Source: Candidatus Gastranaerophilales bacterium
GTDB taxonomy: Bacteria > Cyanobacteriota > Vampirovibrionia > Gastranaerophilales > Gastranaerophilaceae
Assembly (NCBI GenBank): GCA_944324205.1
Contig: CALUVK010000047.1
Span: forward strand, 1 to 10,694
DNA length: 10,694 nucleotides
Direction of reading: 5' to 3'
Shown here piece by piece: positions 5,226 to 10,694 of the stretch. Within the stretch, counting starts at the first letter, position 1, and each line of letters starts with the position of its first letter. The translations under genes were made by a program, and so were the position numbers. The notes under the pieces are model-generated. The model was not told the origin of the DNA, did no database searches, and saw only the letters and a list, made by a program, of their open reading frames with translations.

Positions 5226-6719
5226 TTATGCAGCCTGTTTTTTCTTCGCTCTATGTTCTGTAATTTTTGCATTAAGCATTGGCAGCAAAAGTCCTAACGT
5301 AATAGCTGAATACGCTATCCCGGAAGCTTGGGCAAGATTTATTTTCCACATATTTTTCTTTGCAAAATTCTTACCTTTAGAAGCTATTTCATTATGAGTT
5401 TTAAGAGTCATATTATTAAGCCAATGTTTTAACCCCTTACCTTTTTTTGTATAATTAAATAAATTTTCGCCCTTTTTGTCTAAAAGATTTGCAACCCCTT
5501 TTGCTGCAAAACCGCCAAAGACAAGCCAATTTAGGAAACCTAAATAATCTCTGGTCATAGATTCTCTAAGTTCAGTTCCATTATCTGCCGCTAAAAATCG
5601 GCCAATAATGTTAAAACCATAAACTGTTTTTATTGCATTTCCACTCGTAATTGGCCCAGTAAATTCTAGTTTTTTAGCAAATTGCTTGAAATTTTTTACT
5701 CCCATTACAGAAAATACCATACCCGCCATTAAAGCCGAAGCACCTATTTTTTTAATAATAAGGGTTTTATCTTTTTTATTTTCAACTCTGTGTGCTGATG
5801 TAAAATCAACATCGCCTACAAATCCTTTTCTACCAGTTCTTTTCTCAGTAATTTTACGATTGATATATTGATTAGTAAGTCCTAAAACAGCTGAAGCAGC
5901 AATTGCACCAAATGCTTTTATTTTATTAACACGTTTGATTTTATTAATTATTTGTTCTGTGTTTTCTCTTCCTAGAACATCTTTTCCCATATCATATGTA
6001 TCACGAAGAATATTTTCAAGTTTAGCAGAAAGTTTATTACCATTTATATTAATTTCAGTATCGCGTTCTGCTCCAAGTGCATTAGCAAGTCGTTTTTCCA
6101 TTATTGAAAAAATATTTGCTTTGTCTTTATTACTTAGATTTTCTTCCTGAATAAGTTCCGTCATTGTATTGACAAAACCGGCTTCTGTTGTTAGTTGATT
6201 TTGAAAGTTATTATATTTGCTGTTTATCCAGTTTATGTTTTTCCATCTTTCTTCATCAATCCATTCAATTTTATCCCATTTAATTTCAGAAAATTTATTA
6301 ACATTATTGCCGTCTCTACCGGAAAGATTATTAAAAACATTTTTGACATATTTTTTTGTATCACCTTGCCAGGCAGAATTCAATGTATCAAGTGAATCAT
6401 TTGAATACCAGCTGTCAGGATTGATTTTTATTGTTTTTTGAACTCGTTTTGACGCAATACTTGATATGAATTTAGCAAAAATTCCTGCTGATAAACAATT
6501 TATAAAAGTCCCGCTAATTTCACGAAAAAATGTTTCTGCTCCGGCATATTCATTCCTTGCTTTTGTATCATAATATGCTCTTGGAAGAACCATTGCCCCG
6601 ACATCCAATCCTACAGCATTTACCATCTCATTCATATCACAAGTTCTAAGAACTCTTGTAAACATTCCGTCTAATGGGCCTTGAAAACTTATATTATTAT
6701 TTGTGCTATTTATTTTCAT
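5226..6719 (-). CDS. Unrecognised 497-residue membrane-associated protein with ISFQG N-terminal tag
   Basis: The start is secure (GGAG on - at 6730-6727, 7-base spacer). The protein opens with a polar stretch holding NISFQG (residues 9-14). No cleavable signal peptide is evident. Hydrophobic segments lie near residues 70-89, 268-285, 325-341, 391-412 and 461-482, separated by basic regions; these suggest several membrane passages or amphipathic helices. Residues 146-165 show a tryptophan ladder (Trp148, 153, 159, 164) in repeated IxW units. Residues 268-298 and 464-494 align without gaps (12 of 31 identical by hand), each a hydrophobic stretch ending N-x-KITE-x-R. The C-terminus is strongly basic (AKKKQAA). 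I recognise no enzymatic motif. It lies alone, with a possible terminator after it and a structured attenuator-like leader before it, implying regulated expression. The tag recalls lineage-specific proteins of Gastranaerophilales, from memory. Confidence 0.85.
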   Translation of the reverse strand: MKINSTNNNISFQGPLDGMFTRVLRTCDMNEMVNAVGLDVGAMVLPRAYYDTKARNEYAGAETFFREISGTFINCLSAGIFAKFISSIASKRVQKTIKINPDSWYSNDSLDTLNSAWQGDTKKYVKNVFNNLSGRDGNNVNKFSEIKWDKIEWIDEERWKNINWINSKYNNFQNQLTTEAGFVNTMTELIQEENLSNKDKANIFSIMEKRLANALGAERDTEININGNKLSAKLENILRDTYDMGKDVLGRENTEQIINKIKRVNKIKAFGAIAASAVLGLTNQYINRKITEKRTGRKGFVGDVDFTSAHRVENKKDKTLIIKKIGASALMAGMVFSVMGVKNFKQFAKKLEFTGPITSGNAIKTVYGFNIIGRFLAADNGTELRESMTRDYLGFLNWLVFGGFAAKGVANLLDKKGENLFNYTKKGKGLKHWLNNMTLKTHNEIASKGKNFAKKNMWKINLAQASGIAYSAITLGLLLPMLNAKITEHRAKKKQAA

Positions 6720-6732
6720 TCATAATCTCCAT

Positions 6733-6764
6733 AAAAAAATCTCGTTTAAATTTTTTAAACGAGA
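6733..6764 (-). terminator. Intrinsic terminator in the leader of the 5226-6719 gene
   Basis: On the - strand TCTCGTTTAAA (6764-6754) and TTTAAACGAGA (6750-6740) form a perfect 11-bp stem with a 3-base loop. Seven T residues (6739-6733) follow directly. The T-tract ends only a few bases before the gene's GGAG ribosome site, so the terminator lies inside the 5' leader, not behind an upstream gene. This placement fits an attenuator. Confidence 0.85.
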
Positions 6765-6803
6765 CTTTTGCAAAACTTTAATCAAAACTACACATCAAAA
6801 TTT

Positions 6804-6872
6804 TCATCTAAGTCTCGACGATAAACCGGATGAAGAGGTGGAAGATGTGTTGTTTATGCAAAAATTTCTCAT
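6804..6872 (-). CDS. Possible serine-rich leader peptide (22 codons)
   Basis: An ATG at 6872-6870 opens a 22-codon frame ending in TGA at 6806-6804. Seven codons are Ser (10, 11, 13, 14, 15, 18, 19) and two are Thr (9, 12). The Ser block overlaps the 5' arms of P1 and P2, and the last codons contain the antiterminator CGAGACTT. There is no Shine-Dalgarno; the ATG coincides with the predicted transcription start, so translation would be leaderless. The arrangement resembles amino-acid attenuation leaders, but the frame could be chance in a TC-rich stretch. Confidence 0.25.
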   Translation of the reverse strand: MRNFCINNTSSTSSSGLSSRLR

Positions 6873-6878
6873 ACGTTA

Positions 6879-6908
6879 AGTATACACTTATCTAAATCAG
6901 AATGTCAA
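6879..6908 (-). promoter_or_regulatory. Near-consensus promoter of the structured leader
   Basis: On the - strand a perfect -35 (TTGACA, 6908-6903) and TATACT (6884-6879, 5 of 6) are separated by 18 bases. This is the strongest promoter match in the window. Counting from the -10 puts +1 at about 6872. It lies inside the spacer to the divergent GT5-like gene, so the two genes may influence each other. Confidence 0.75.
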
Positions 6909-6953
6909 TAGCACATCTTGATTTACTTTTCTTAACATGATACCTTGAAACGT

Positions 6954-8804
6954 ATGAACAGTTTTGAAACAGAAACACATTCTAAAGATTTAAATACAAT
7001 ATATCCGGATAAAATAACGGATATAGAAAATTTTGACTTTAGCATAAACAATAAAAGTTCAAGTAACTTTAAAGCAGAATTAAGACTTTTTAGAAAAAAA
7101 ATAATGCGTTTTTTTAAACAAAGACAGAATAATTTTTTTAAAAATGTTTTATTAATAACACTTGGAGATCTTCCAATTGATTTTATTAAAGCATTCCAAA
7201 AACAATATCCGGATAAAATTATTAGCATACTAACAGCCATTGATGATACTGATGGTTTAGAAAATACATCTATACGTTTTGAATATTATCTTCAAAACAG
7301 AATAAATACGGCCGGATTATATAAATTCCCCCGAAATATTGATAATATAAATATTTATGGACTGTATTCTCCTGCTTTTTCAGGTTTCGATAGAACAAGA
7401 TTGCAATATCTTGCACCATTTGTAAAAGCCGCAAGAATTTGTGCAAAAAAATTATCCCCTGATGTTATTCATGCTGATAATATACCATTTTTTTTAGGTG
7501 AAGAGTTTGAAAAAGTTTCCTATCCAATAAAGGTTGTTCAAATTATAAAGGATTTTTCCCAGTTTGAGACAAATAAAACCGAAGCTTTTTGGACTGCAAT
7601 TAATCTGGTAGATAAAAAAGGGATGAAGCGAATTTGTCGAGATAAAATTATCAAAAAATGCATTGCATCGCTTTTTAATTTACACAATACAAGAAGGTTT
7701 TATCAATTAAGAGAATGTTTAGAATTCATTTATATGAATTATTTTAAATTTCGAAAATATATAGACAAATGCGAAGATATAGATGAAAATATTTTATTTA
7801 GTAGAATGAATGCGAGGGTTTTGCAACTTTTTCCACAAATGGCATATGAAGATGATATGTTTTGTAATGCTATGTATCATACTCTAAAAAAAACCAATTT
7901 TTGGGCTGTTATTTCAAAAACATATTACGATGAAATTTTTAATTTTCCAGAACTTTCAGGAAAATTGTATAATAGAATTTTGAATACTAAAAATAAAAGT
8001 TCATATGTATTGTACGGATGTGATGCAAGATTTCATAAAATATACCAGCAATTTAATTCGGAAAATTTCAGAGATTTGAGAGATAGAAATAAAAAATACC
8101 TTATAAAAGAATTTTCGCCGGAAAGAATAAAAGCGAAATTTTTAGATATTAAACTTTTTGAAGAAGAAAATTACACAATTCATGGTTATTTGGATTCTTT
8201 TTATAATGCACCACTTATTTTTATAGGCTCTACAAATGCTAATGATATCTTGGGAGAAGGTATTGATATAGATTTTAATGTTATATTTAAATTATTTGAA
8301 CTTAATAAAAACCTGCTAGTAATTATTAATATACCAGATGGTCTTAAAAATGATTATATAAAAACCAGAATTAATTTTTTAGAAAAAAATTATTCATTAA
8401 ACGGCCGTTGGATTTTTATAGATGGAAAAATTAATCTGGCTCAATTTTATTCAGCTTCTGACATGGCATTTTTTCCGCGCAGGATTAATCCAACAAAAAT
8501 AGAACATTATCTTAGCATGAAGTACGGCTGCATTCCTGTTGTATCACGGACCGGAATTTATAATGATACAGTTGCTGATATATTTGATGATATAACATAT
8601 GGATGTGGTTTTAAAACAAAAATTCCATTAACAAGGGATGAAGATGCAAACAAAGTTTATTGCGAAACAGTATTAAAAGCTTTGAATATATATTCTAAAA
8701 ATCCAGCAAGCTGGAATTTGTTAATTAAAAATGCAATGAATTATGATTCTGGTTGGAAATTCAATATTATAGAACAATATAATTCAATGTATGATAAAAA
8801 ATAA
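6954..8804 (+). CDS. Divergent GT5 glycogen/starch synthase-like protein lacking hallmark catalytic residues
   Basis: A 616-residue GT-B protein. Similarity to bacterial glycogen synthase is seen in SPDVIHADNIPFFLG (168-182, like PDIIHAHD), in VISKTYYDEI (319-328, like VSPTYAxEI), and in the YGCD that replaces NGID (354-357). The C-terminal block continues with SDMAFFPRRINP (502-513), YLSMKYGCIPVVSRTG (519-534, like YGTLPLVRRTGG), and a final helix NYDSGWKFNIIEQYNSMY. The usual N-terminal KxGGL donor loop is not seen. The glutamate of the EPCGL motif is Asn512, and the Arg/Lys-bearing RL..QKG loop is replaced near 425-440. It may be inactive, regulatory, or use other substrates. A basic insert of about 100 residues (200-300) is not typical. 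No Shine-Dalgarno precedes ATG 6954 or the alternative in-frame TTG 6945, so the start is uncertain. The gene looks more AT-rich than hpf-rdgB. Confidence 0.88.
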   Translation: MNSFETETHSKDLNTIYPDKITDIENFDFSINNKSSSNFKAELRLFRKKIMRFFKQRQNNFFKNVLLITLGDLPIDFIKAFQKQYPDKIISILTAIDDTDGLENTSIRFEYYLQNRINTAGLYKFPRNIDNINIYGLYSPAFSGFDRTRLQYLAPFVKAARICAKKLSPDVIHADNIPFFLGEEFEKVSYPIKVVQIIKDFSQFETNKTEAFWTAINLVDKKGMKRICRDKIIKKCIASLFNLHNTRRFYQLRECLEFIYMNYFKFRKYIDKCEDIDENILFSRMNARVLQLFPQMAYEDDMFCNAMYHTLKKTNFWAVISKTYYDEIFNFPELSGKLYNRILNTKNKSSYVLYGCDARFHKIYQQFNSENFRDLRDRNKKYLIKEFSPERIKAKFLDIKLFEEENYTIHGYLDSFYNAPLIFIGSTNANDILGEGIDIDFNVIFKLFELNKNLLVIINIPDGLKNDYIKTRINFLEKNYSLNGRWIFIDGKINLAQFYSASDMAFFPRRINPTKIEHYLSMKYGCIPVVSRTGIYNDTVADIFDDITYGCGFKTKIPLTRDEDANKVYCETVLKALNIYSKNPASWNLLIKNAMNYDSGWKFNIIEQYNSMYDKK

Positions 8805-8820
8805 ATTTATTAAGATTGTG

Positions 8821-8862
8821 TAATTTAATTAAATATAATAAAAATTACATTATATTAAATTA
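8821..8862. terminator. AT-only hairpin between convergent genes
   Basis: TAATTTAA (8821-8828) pairs with TTAAATTA (8855-8862), and TATAAT (8834-8839) with ATTATA (8849-8854), leaving a 5-base bulge and a 9-base loop. It overlaps the last codons of miaA. Without GC pairs or clear T-tracts, terminator function is doubtful, but no better candidate lies in this 45-base gap. Confidence 0.28.
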
Positions 8863-9701
8863 TCTGAAAGAGGGATTTTTCTAAACCAGGTAATTTGGCG
8901 TTTAGCATAATTTCTGGTATGTTGTTTCAACTTATCTATAGCTTCTTCCAAACTGGCATGCCCATCAAGATAGGTTATAATTTCTTTATACCCTATAGTG
9001 TCTACAATATTTTTTATTCGTCCATGATTTTCTAAGAGTGTCAAAGTTTCTTGAATAATTCCGTTTTCTAACATGATATCAACGCGTTTATTGATTCTTT
9101 CATATAATTTTTCTCTTGAATCAATCTGCGGCATATACCACTTTACTTCATATTCAGGTTCCTTTTGAAGTTTCATTTCTGAAAGAGGTTGTTTTAGCGT
9201 TTTAATAACTTCTAACGCTCTTACAATTCTGCGTTTATTACTATCTTTGAGACGTTCATATGTTATCTTATCCAATGATTGAAGCTCATCAAGTAACTCA
9301 TTCTTCTCTTTTTTTTCAAGTAATTCCCTTAATTCATAATTTGCTTCAGCTCTTGGCAGATTATAATCTTCAAGTAAAATCCTAAAATAGAGTCCTGTAC
9401 CTCCCGCAATTATTGGAATTTTCCCTCTGGATAAAATATCACTTATGGCAGCCTTAGCATCATCATAAAAATTCCCAACTGTGTAATCAAATTCCGGTTC
9501 TACTATATCAATAAGATGATGCGGAATTCCTTCTCGTTCCTCAAGTGTTGGTTTTGCACAAGCTATATTAAATCCTTTATATACAAGTCTTGAATCTGCC
9601 GATACTATTTCACCATTAAGTTTTTTCGCAAATTCAACCGCCATTTTAGTTTTGCCGCTTGCTGTAGGGCCTATAACTGCTATAACTTTGGGTTTATTCA
9701 T
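8850..9701 (-). CDS. miaA: tRNA dimethylallyltransferase
   Basis: Transfers the dimethylallyl group to N6 of A37 in tRNAs that read codons beginning with U; cytosolic. The 283 residues are slightly short but complete. Visible elements: P-loop GPTASGKT (11-18), SADSRLVY (34-41) with the catalytic aspartate, NIACAKPT (45-52, usually DIGTAKPT), HHLIDIV (61-67), AGGTGLYFR (99-107), RRIVRALEV (157-165), TIGYKEI (235-241) and the C-terminal TRNYAKRQITWFRK (262-275). ATG 9701 has only a distant AAGGT (11-base spacer). The gene diverges from the TPR/NHL gene with a 46-base gap, so the promoters must overlap. A TATGAT at 9726-9721 on - is the best -10 but has no good -35. Confidence 0.96.
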   Translation of the reverse strand: MNKPKVIAVIGPTASGKTKMAVEFAKKLNGEIVSADSRLVYKGFNIACAKPTLEEREGIPHHLIDIVEPEFDYTVGNFYDDAKAAISDILSRGKIPIIAGGTGLYFRILLEDYNLPRAEANYELRELLEKKEKNELLDELQSLDKITYERLKDSNKRRIVRALEVIKTLKQPLSEMKLQKEPEYEVKWYMPQIDSREKLYERINKRVDIMLENGIIQETLTLLENHGRIKNIVDTIGYKEIITYLDGHASLEEAIDKLKQHTRNYAKRQITWFRKIPLSDNLI

Positions 9702-9731
9702 ATTTACATTCTACCTTAAAATCATAAACTG

Positions 9732-9740
9732 TGTTATAAT
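9732..9740 (+). promoter_or_regulatory. Extended -10 promoter directly abutting the TPR/NHL start codon
   Basis: TGTTATAAT is a perfect TGnTATAAT extended -10; no -35 is recognisable at the proper distance, as is normal for this class. Counting from the hexamer places +1 at 9747-9748, so the transcript would begin at the ATG. Confidence 0.6.
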
Positions 9741-9747
9741 ATTGGAC

Positions 9748-10572
9748 ATGTTAAAAAAGATATTTGCAACTATTCTTTTATCATTATCAATATCCGCATA
9801 TGCAGCAGAAATTCCTGTAGATGCAAAACTTGATTACAATCAAGGAATAGATTTTTATAAGCTTGGCATGTATGAGAGAGCAATAGAATCTTTTCGTTCT
9901 GCAATAAGGGCGTATCCGGATTATATTGATGCATATTATAATCTGGCAACTGTTTTAGAATATCTGAAACAATATGCTGAGGCATTATCAATATACAAAC
10001 AAGTTTATATAAGAAATCCAAATGATTATGAAGTTATTTATAAATTAGCCTTTTTAAGTGCAAAATTAGAAGATTATACAAAAGCTAGTGAATACTTGAA
10101 TTTAATCCCACCTGCAAATTCATATTATCAACGAGGTCAAGAACTGGCTGAACAGATAAAAGTATCCACAACATTACCTCCTCAAAAAACAAACGCTCCA
10201 TCTAAAATTGCAACTCAAACCGGAGTCTATGAAAACATCTTAAGCCCAACAGGAGTTACAACTGACAGTGAGGGGAATATTTATGTTGCTACTTTTTCGG
10301 ATAATACTATCATAAAAATTACACCGGACGGCAAACGAAAAGTCTTTTTAAAAAGTAAAGAAATTAGCGGTCCAATAAGTCTTGCAAGTGATAGTATCGG
10401 AAATATTTATGTTTCAAACTATAATACAAATAATGTTTTAAAGGTTACTCCGCAGGGTATAGTAACTGTACTTGTATCTAACATCGATAAACCTTATGGG
10501 CTTCATGTTGATGGAAATATGCTTTTTATAACCTGTCAAGGATCTAATTCGATTTTGAGGCAGAAATTGTAG
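9748..10572 (+). CDS. Exported TPR and NHL-type repeat protein
   Basis: A 274-residue protein starting with a classic signal peptide: Lys3-Lys4, a hydrophobic core (5-16) and an AYA cleavage site after residue 19. Three tetratricopeptide repeats follow (about 26-59, 60-93, 94-127), with typical positions such as YNLATVLEYLKQYAEAL. A Pro/Thr-rich linker (140-158) leads to three NHL-like propeller blades (about 166-196, 208-238, 248-270), each with a pattern like PTGVTTDSEGNIYVA. Three blades are fewer than a closed propeller needs, so it may pair with another chain or be shortened. It is likely a periplasmic or surface scaffold for protein contacts. The start follows the signal peptide; an open frame extends upstream but only overlaps miaA. 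There is no Shine-Dalgarno. The next small gene starts 10 bases downstream. Confidence 0.88.
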   Translation: MLKKIFATILLSLSISAYAAEIPVDAKLDYNQGIDFYKLGMYERAIESFRSAIRAYPDYIDAYYNLATVLEYLKQYAEALSIYKQVYIRNPNDYEVIYKLAFLSAKLEDYTKASEYLNLIPPANSYYQRGQELAEQIKVSTTLPPQKTNAPSKIATQTGVYENILSPTGVTTDSEGNIYVATFSDNTIIKITPDGKRKVFLKSKEISGPISLASDSIGNIYVSNYNTNNVLKVTPQGIVTVLVSNIDKPYGLHVDGNMLFITCQGSNSILRQKL

Positions 10573-10581
10573 GAGGCGCTA

Positions 10582-10680
10582 ATGAAGAAGTCTGAATTAA
10601 ATCTTGATGTATTAAAAGACAGCTTAAAAACGCTTAAAGAGTGTTATAATGATTATTCTGCAGAAAAAACCGGAAAATAA
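10582..10680 (+). CDS. Small protein of 32 residues, unknown
   Basis: ATG 10582 follows a strong Shine-Dalgarno (AGGAGG, 10571-10576, 5-base spacer) that overlaps the TAG of the TPR/NHL gene, so both are probably on one mRNA. The peptide begins MKKSELNLDVLKDSLKTLKE and ends at TAA 10678-10680. It is hydrophilic, with a heptad-like Leu pattern (6, 8, 11, 15, 18) consistent with one amphipathic helix, and it contains one Cys. There is no signal or membrane segment. I do not recognise it. It could be a genuine small protein, a helical oligomerisation peptide, or the 5' part of a gene cut by a frameshift just before the window's end. Confidence 0.55.
   Translation: MKKSELNLDVLKDSLKTLKECYNDYSAEKTGK
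10642..10650 (+). promoter_or_regulatory. Second extended -10 motif inside the small gene
   Basis: TGTTATAAT recurs exactly as at 9732-9740, in the same ten-base context GTGTTATAAT. It lies in codons 20-23 of the small gene and could drive a gene beyond the right edge; no start codon follows at the leaderless distance. Confidence 0.2.
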
Positions 10681-10694
10681 AAGATTATATTAAA

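Larger units (their letters stand above)
6733..6872 (-). ncRNA. Structured leader RNA with terminator/antiterminator choice (attenuator or riboswitch-like)
   Basis: The transcript is predicted to run from about 6872 to the T-tract at 6733, about 140 nt. Outer stem P1 pairs 6844-6850 with 6790-6796 (ACACATC/GATGTGT). It extends past one A-A mismatch by four pairs (6852-6855 with 6785-6788). Nested stem P2 pairs 6829-6834 with 6803-6808 (TTCATC/GATGAA). The P2 loop holds CGAGACTT (6817-6810), exactly complementary to AAGTCTCG (6767-6760), which covers the 5' side of the terminator stem. Loop pairing and terminator formation therefore exclude each other. I could not match it to a known riboswitch class. 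It might also act as a free small RNA when terminated. Confidence 0.65.

Noticed and set aside
5686..6441. Several + strand open frames rich in Phe/Ile/Leu within the 5226-6719 gene
   Set aside because: They are antisense to the larger gene with a good start site, and their hydrophobicity follows from the complement of Lys/Asn codons.
6740..6770. The 6740-6764 hairpin as a + strand terminator
   Set aside because: On + it is followed by CTTTTG only and no + gene ends before it; the T7 tract and promoter are on the - strand.
6785..6855. Leader as a known riboswitch (c-di-GMP, preQ1, glutamine, T-box and fluoride classes considered)
   Set aside because: I could not find their conserved motifs, such as the T-box GGTGGNACC or other class signatures, by eye on either strand.
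9652..9747. Upstream extension of the TPR/NHL gene to 9652
   Set aside because: It would overlap the miaA P-loop codons and bury a classic signal peptide beginning at ATG 9748.
1..10694. CRISPR array, tRNA, rRNA, insertion sequence or prophage
   Set aside because: No regularly spaced repeats, no cloverleaf or rRNA motifs, no transposase or integrase sequence and no terminal inverted repeats were found.

Overview
The window is an AT-rich, densely packed bacterial chromosome segment with 11 confident genes, at least one further small gene and several regulatory regions. The best guess for the host is a gut-type non-photosynthetic cyanobacterial relative (Gastranaerophilales / Melainabacteria). 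This rests on the composition, the gene content, and an N-terminal ISFQG-type tag on the large protein at 5226-6719, which I associate with that group from memory. No 16S or marker-gene comparison was possible, so the assignment is tentative.

Layout. At the left (1-2276, + strand) a possible operator/promoter region precedes a small Cys-rich protein (241-456). A separate promoter then drives a compact cluster: short-form ribosome hibernation factor hpf (517-879), a GT2 glycosyltransferase (898-1692) and the nucleotide-pool housekeeper rdgB (1689-2276, start overlapping the preceding stop). An orphan OadG-type small membrane protein (2281-2514, -) converges on rdgB with only 4 bases between stops. 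It diverges from pgi (2676-4064, +) across a palindrome-rich spacer. aroF (4158-5171, +) follows. These are housekeeping genes of glycolysis and of entry to the shikimate pathway.

The middle holds the most unusual material. A 497-residue unrecognised membrane protein (5226-6719, -) is preceded by a leader of about 140 nt with its own near-consensus promoter (6879-6908), a nested stem structure, and a perfect 11-bp intrinsic terminator (6733-6764). An upstream 8-nt segment is exactly complementary to the terminator's 5' side. This is the architecture of a transcription attenuator or riboswitch. The leader also contains a serine-rich 22-codon open frame beginning at the predicted transcript start.

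The right part carries a divergent GT5 (glycogen/starch synthase-like) protein that lacks the hallmark catalytic residues (6954-8804, +), the tRNA-modifying enzyme miaA (8850-9701, -), a secreted TPR + NHL-type repeat protein (9748-10572, +), and a 32-codon small gene with a strong Shine-Dalgarno sequence (10582-10680, +). Several genes here lack a Shine-Dalgarno sequence, and for two starts the predicted +1 falls on or next to the A of the ATG, suggesting leaderless mRNAs. No tRNA, rRNA, insertion sequence, CRISPR array or phage gene is visible.
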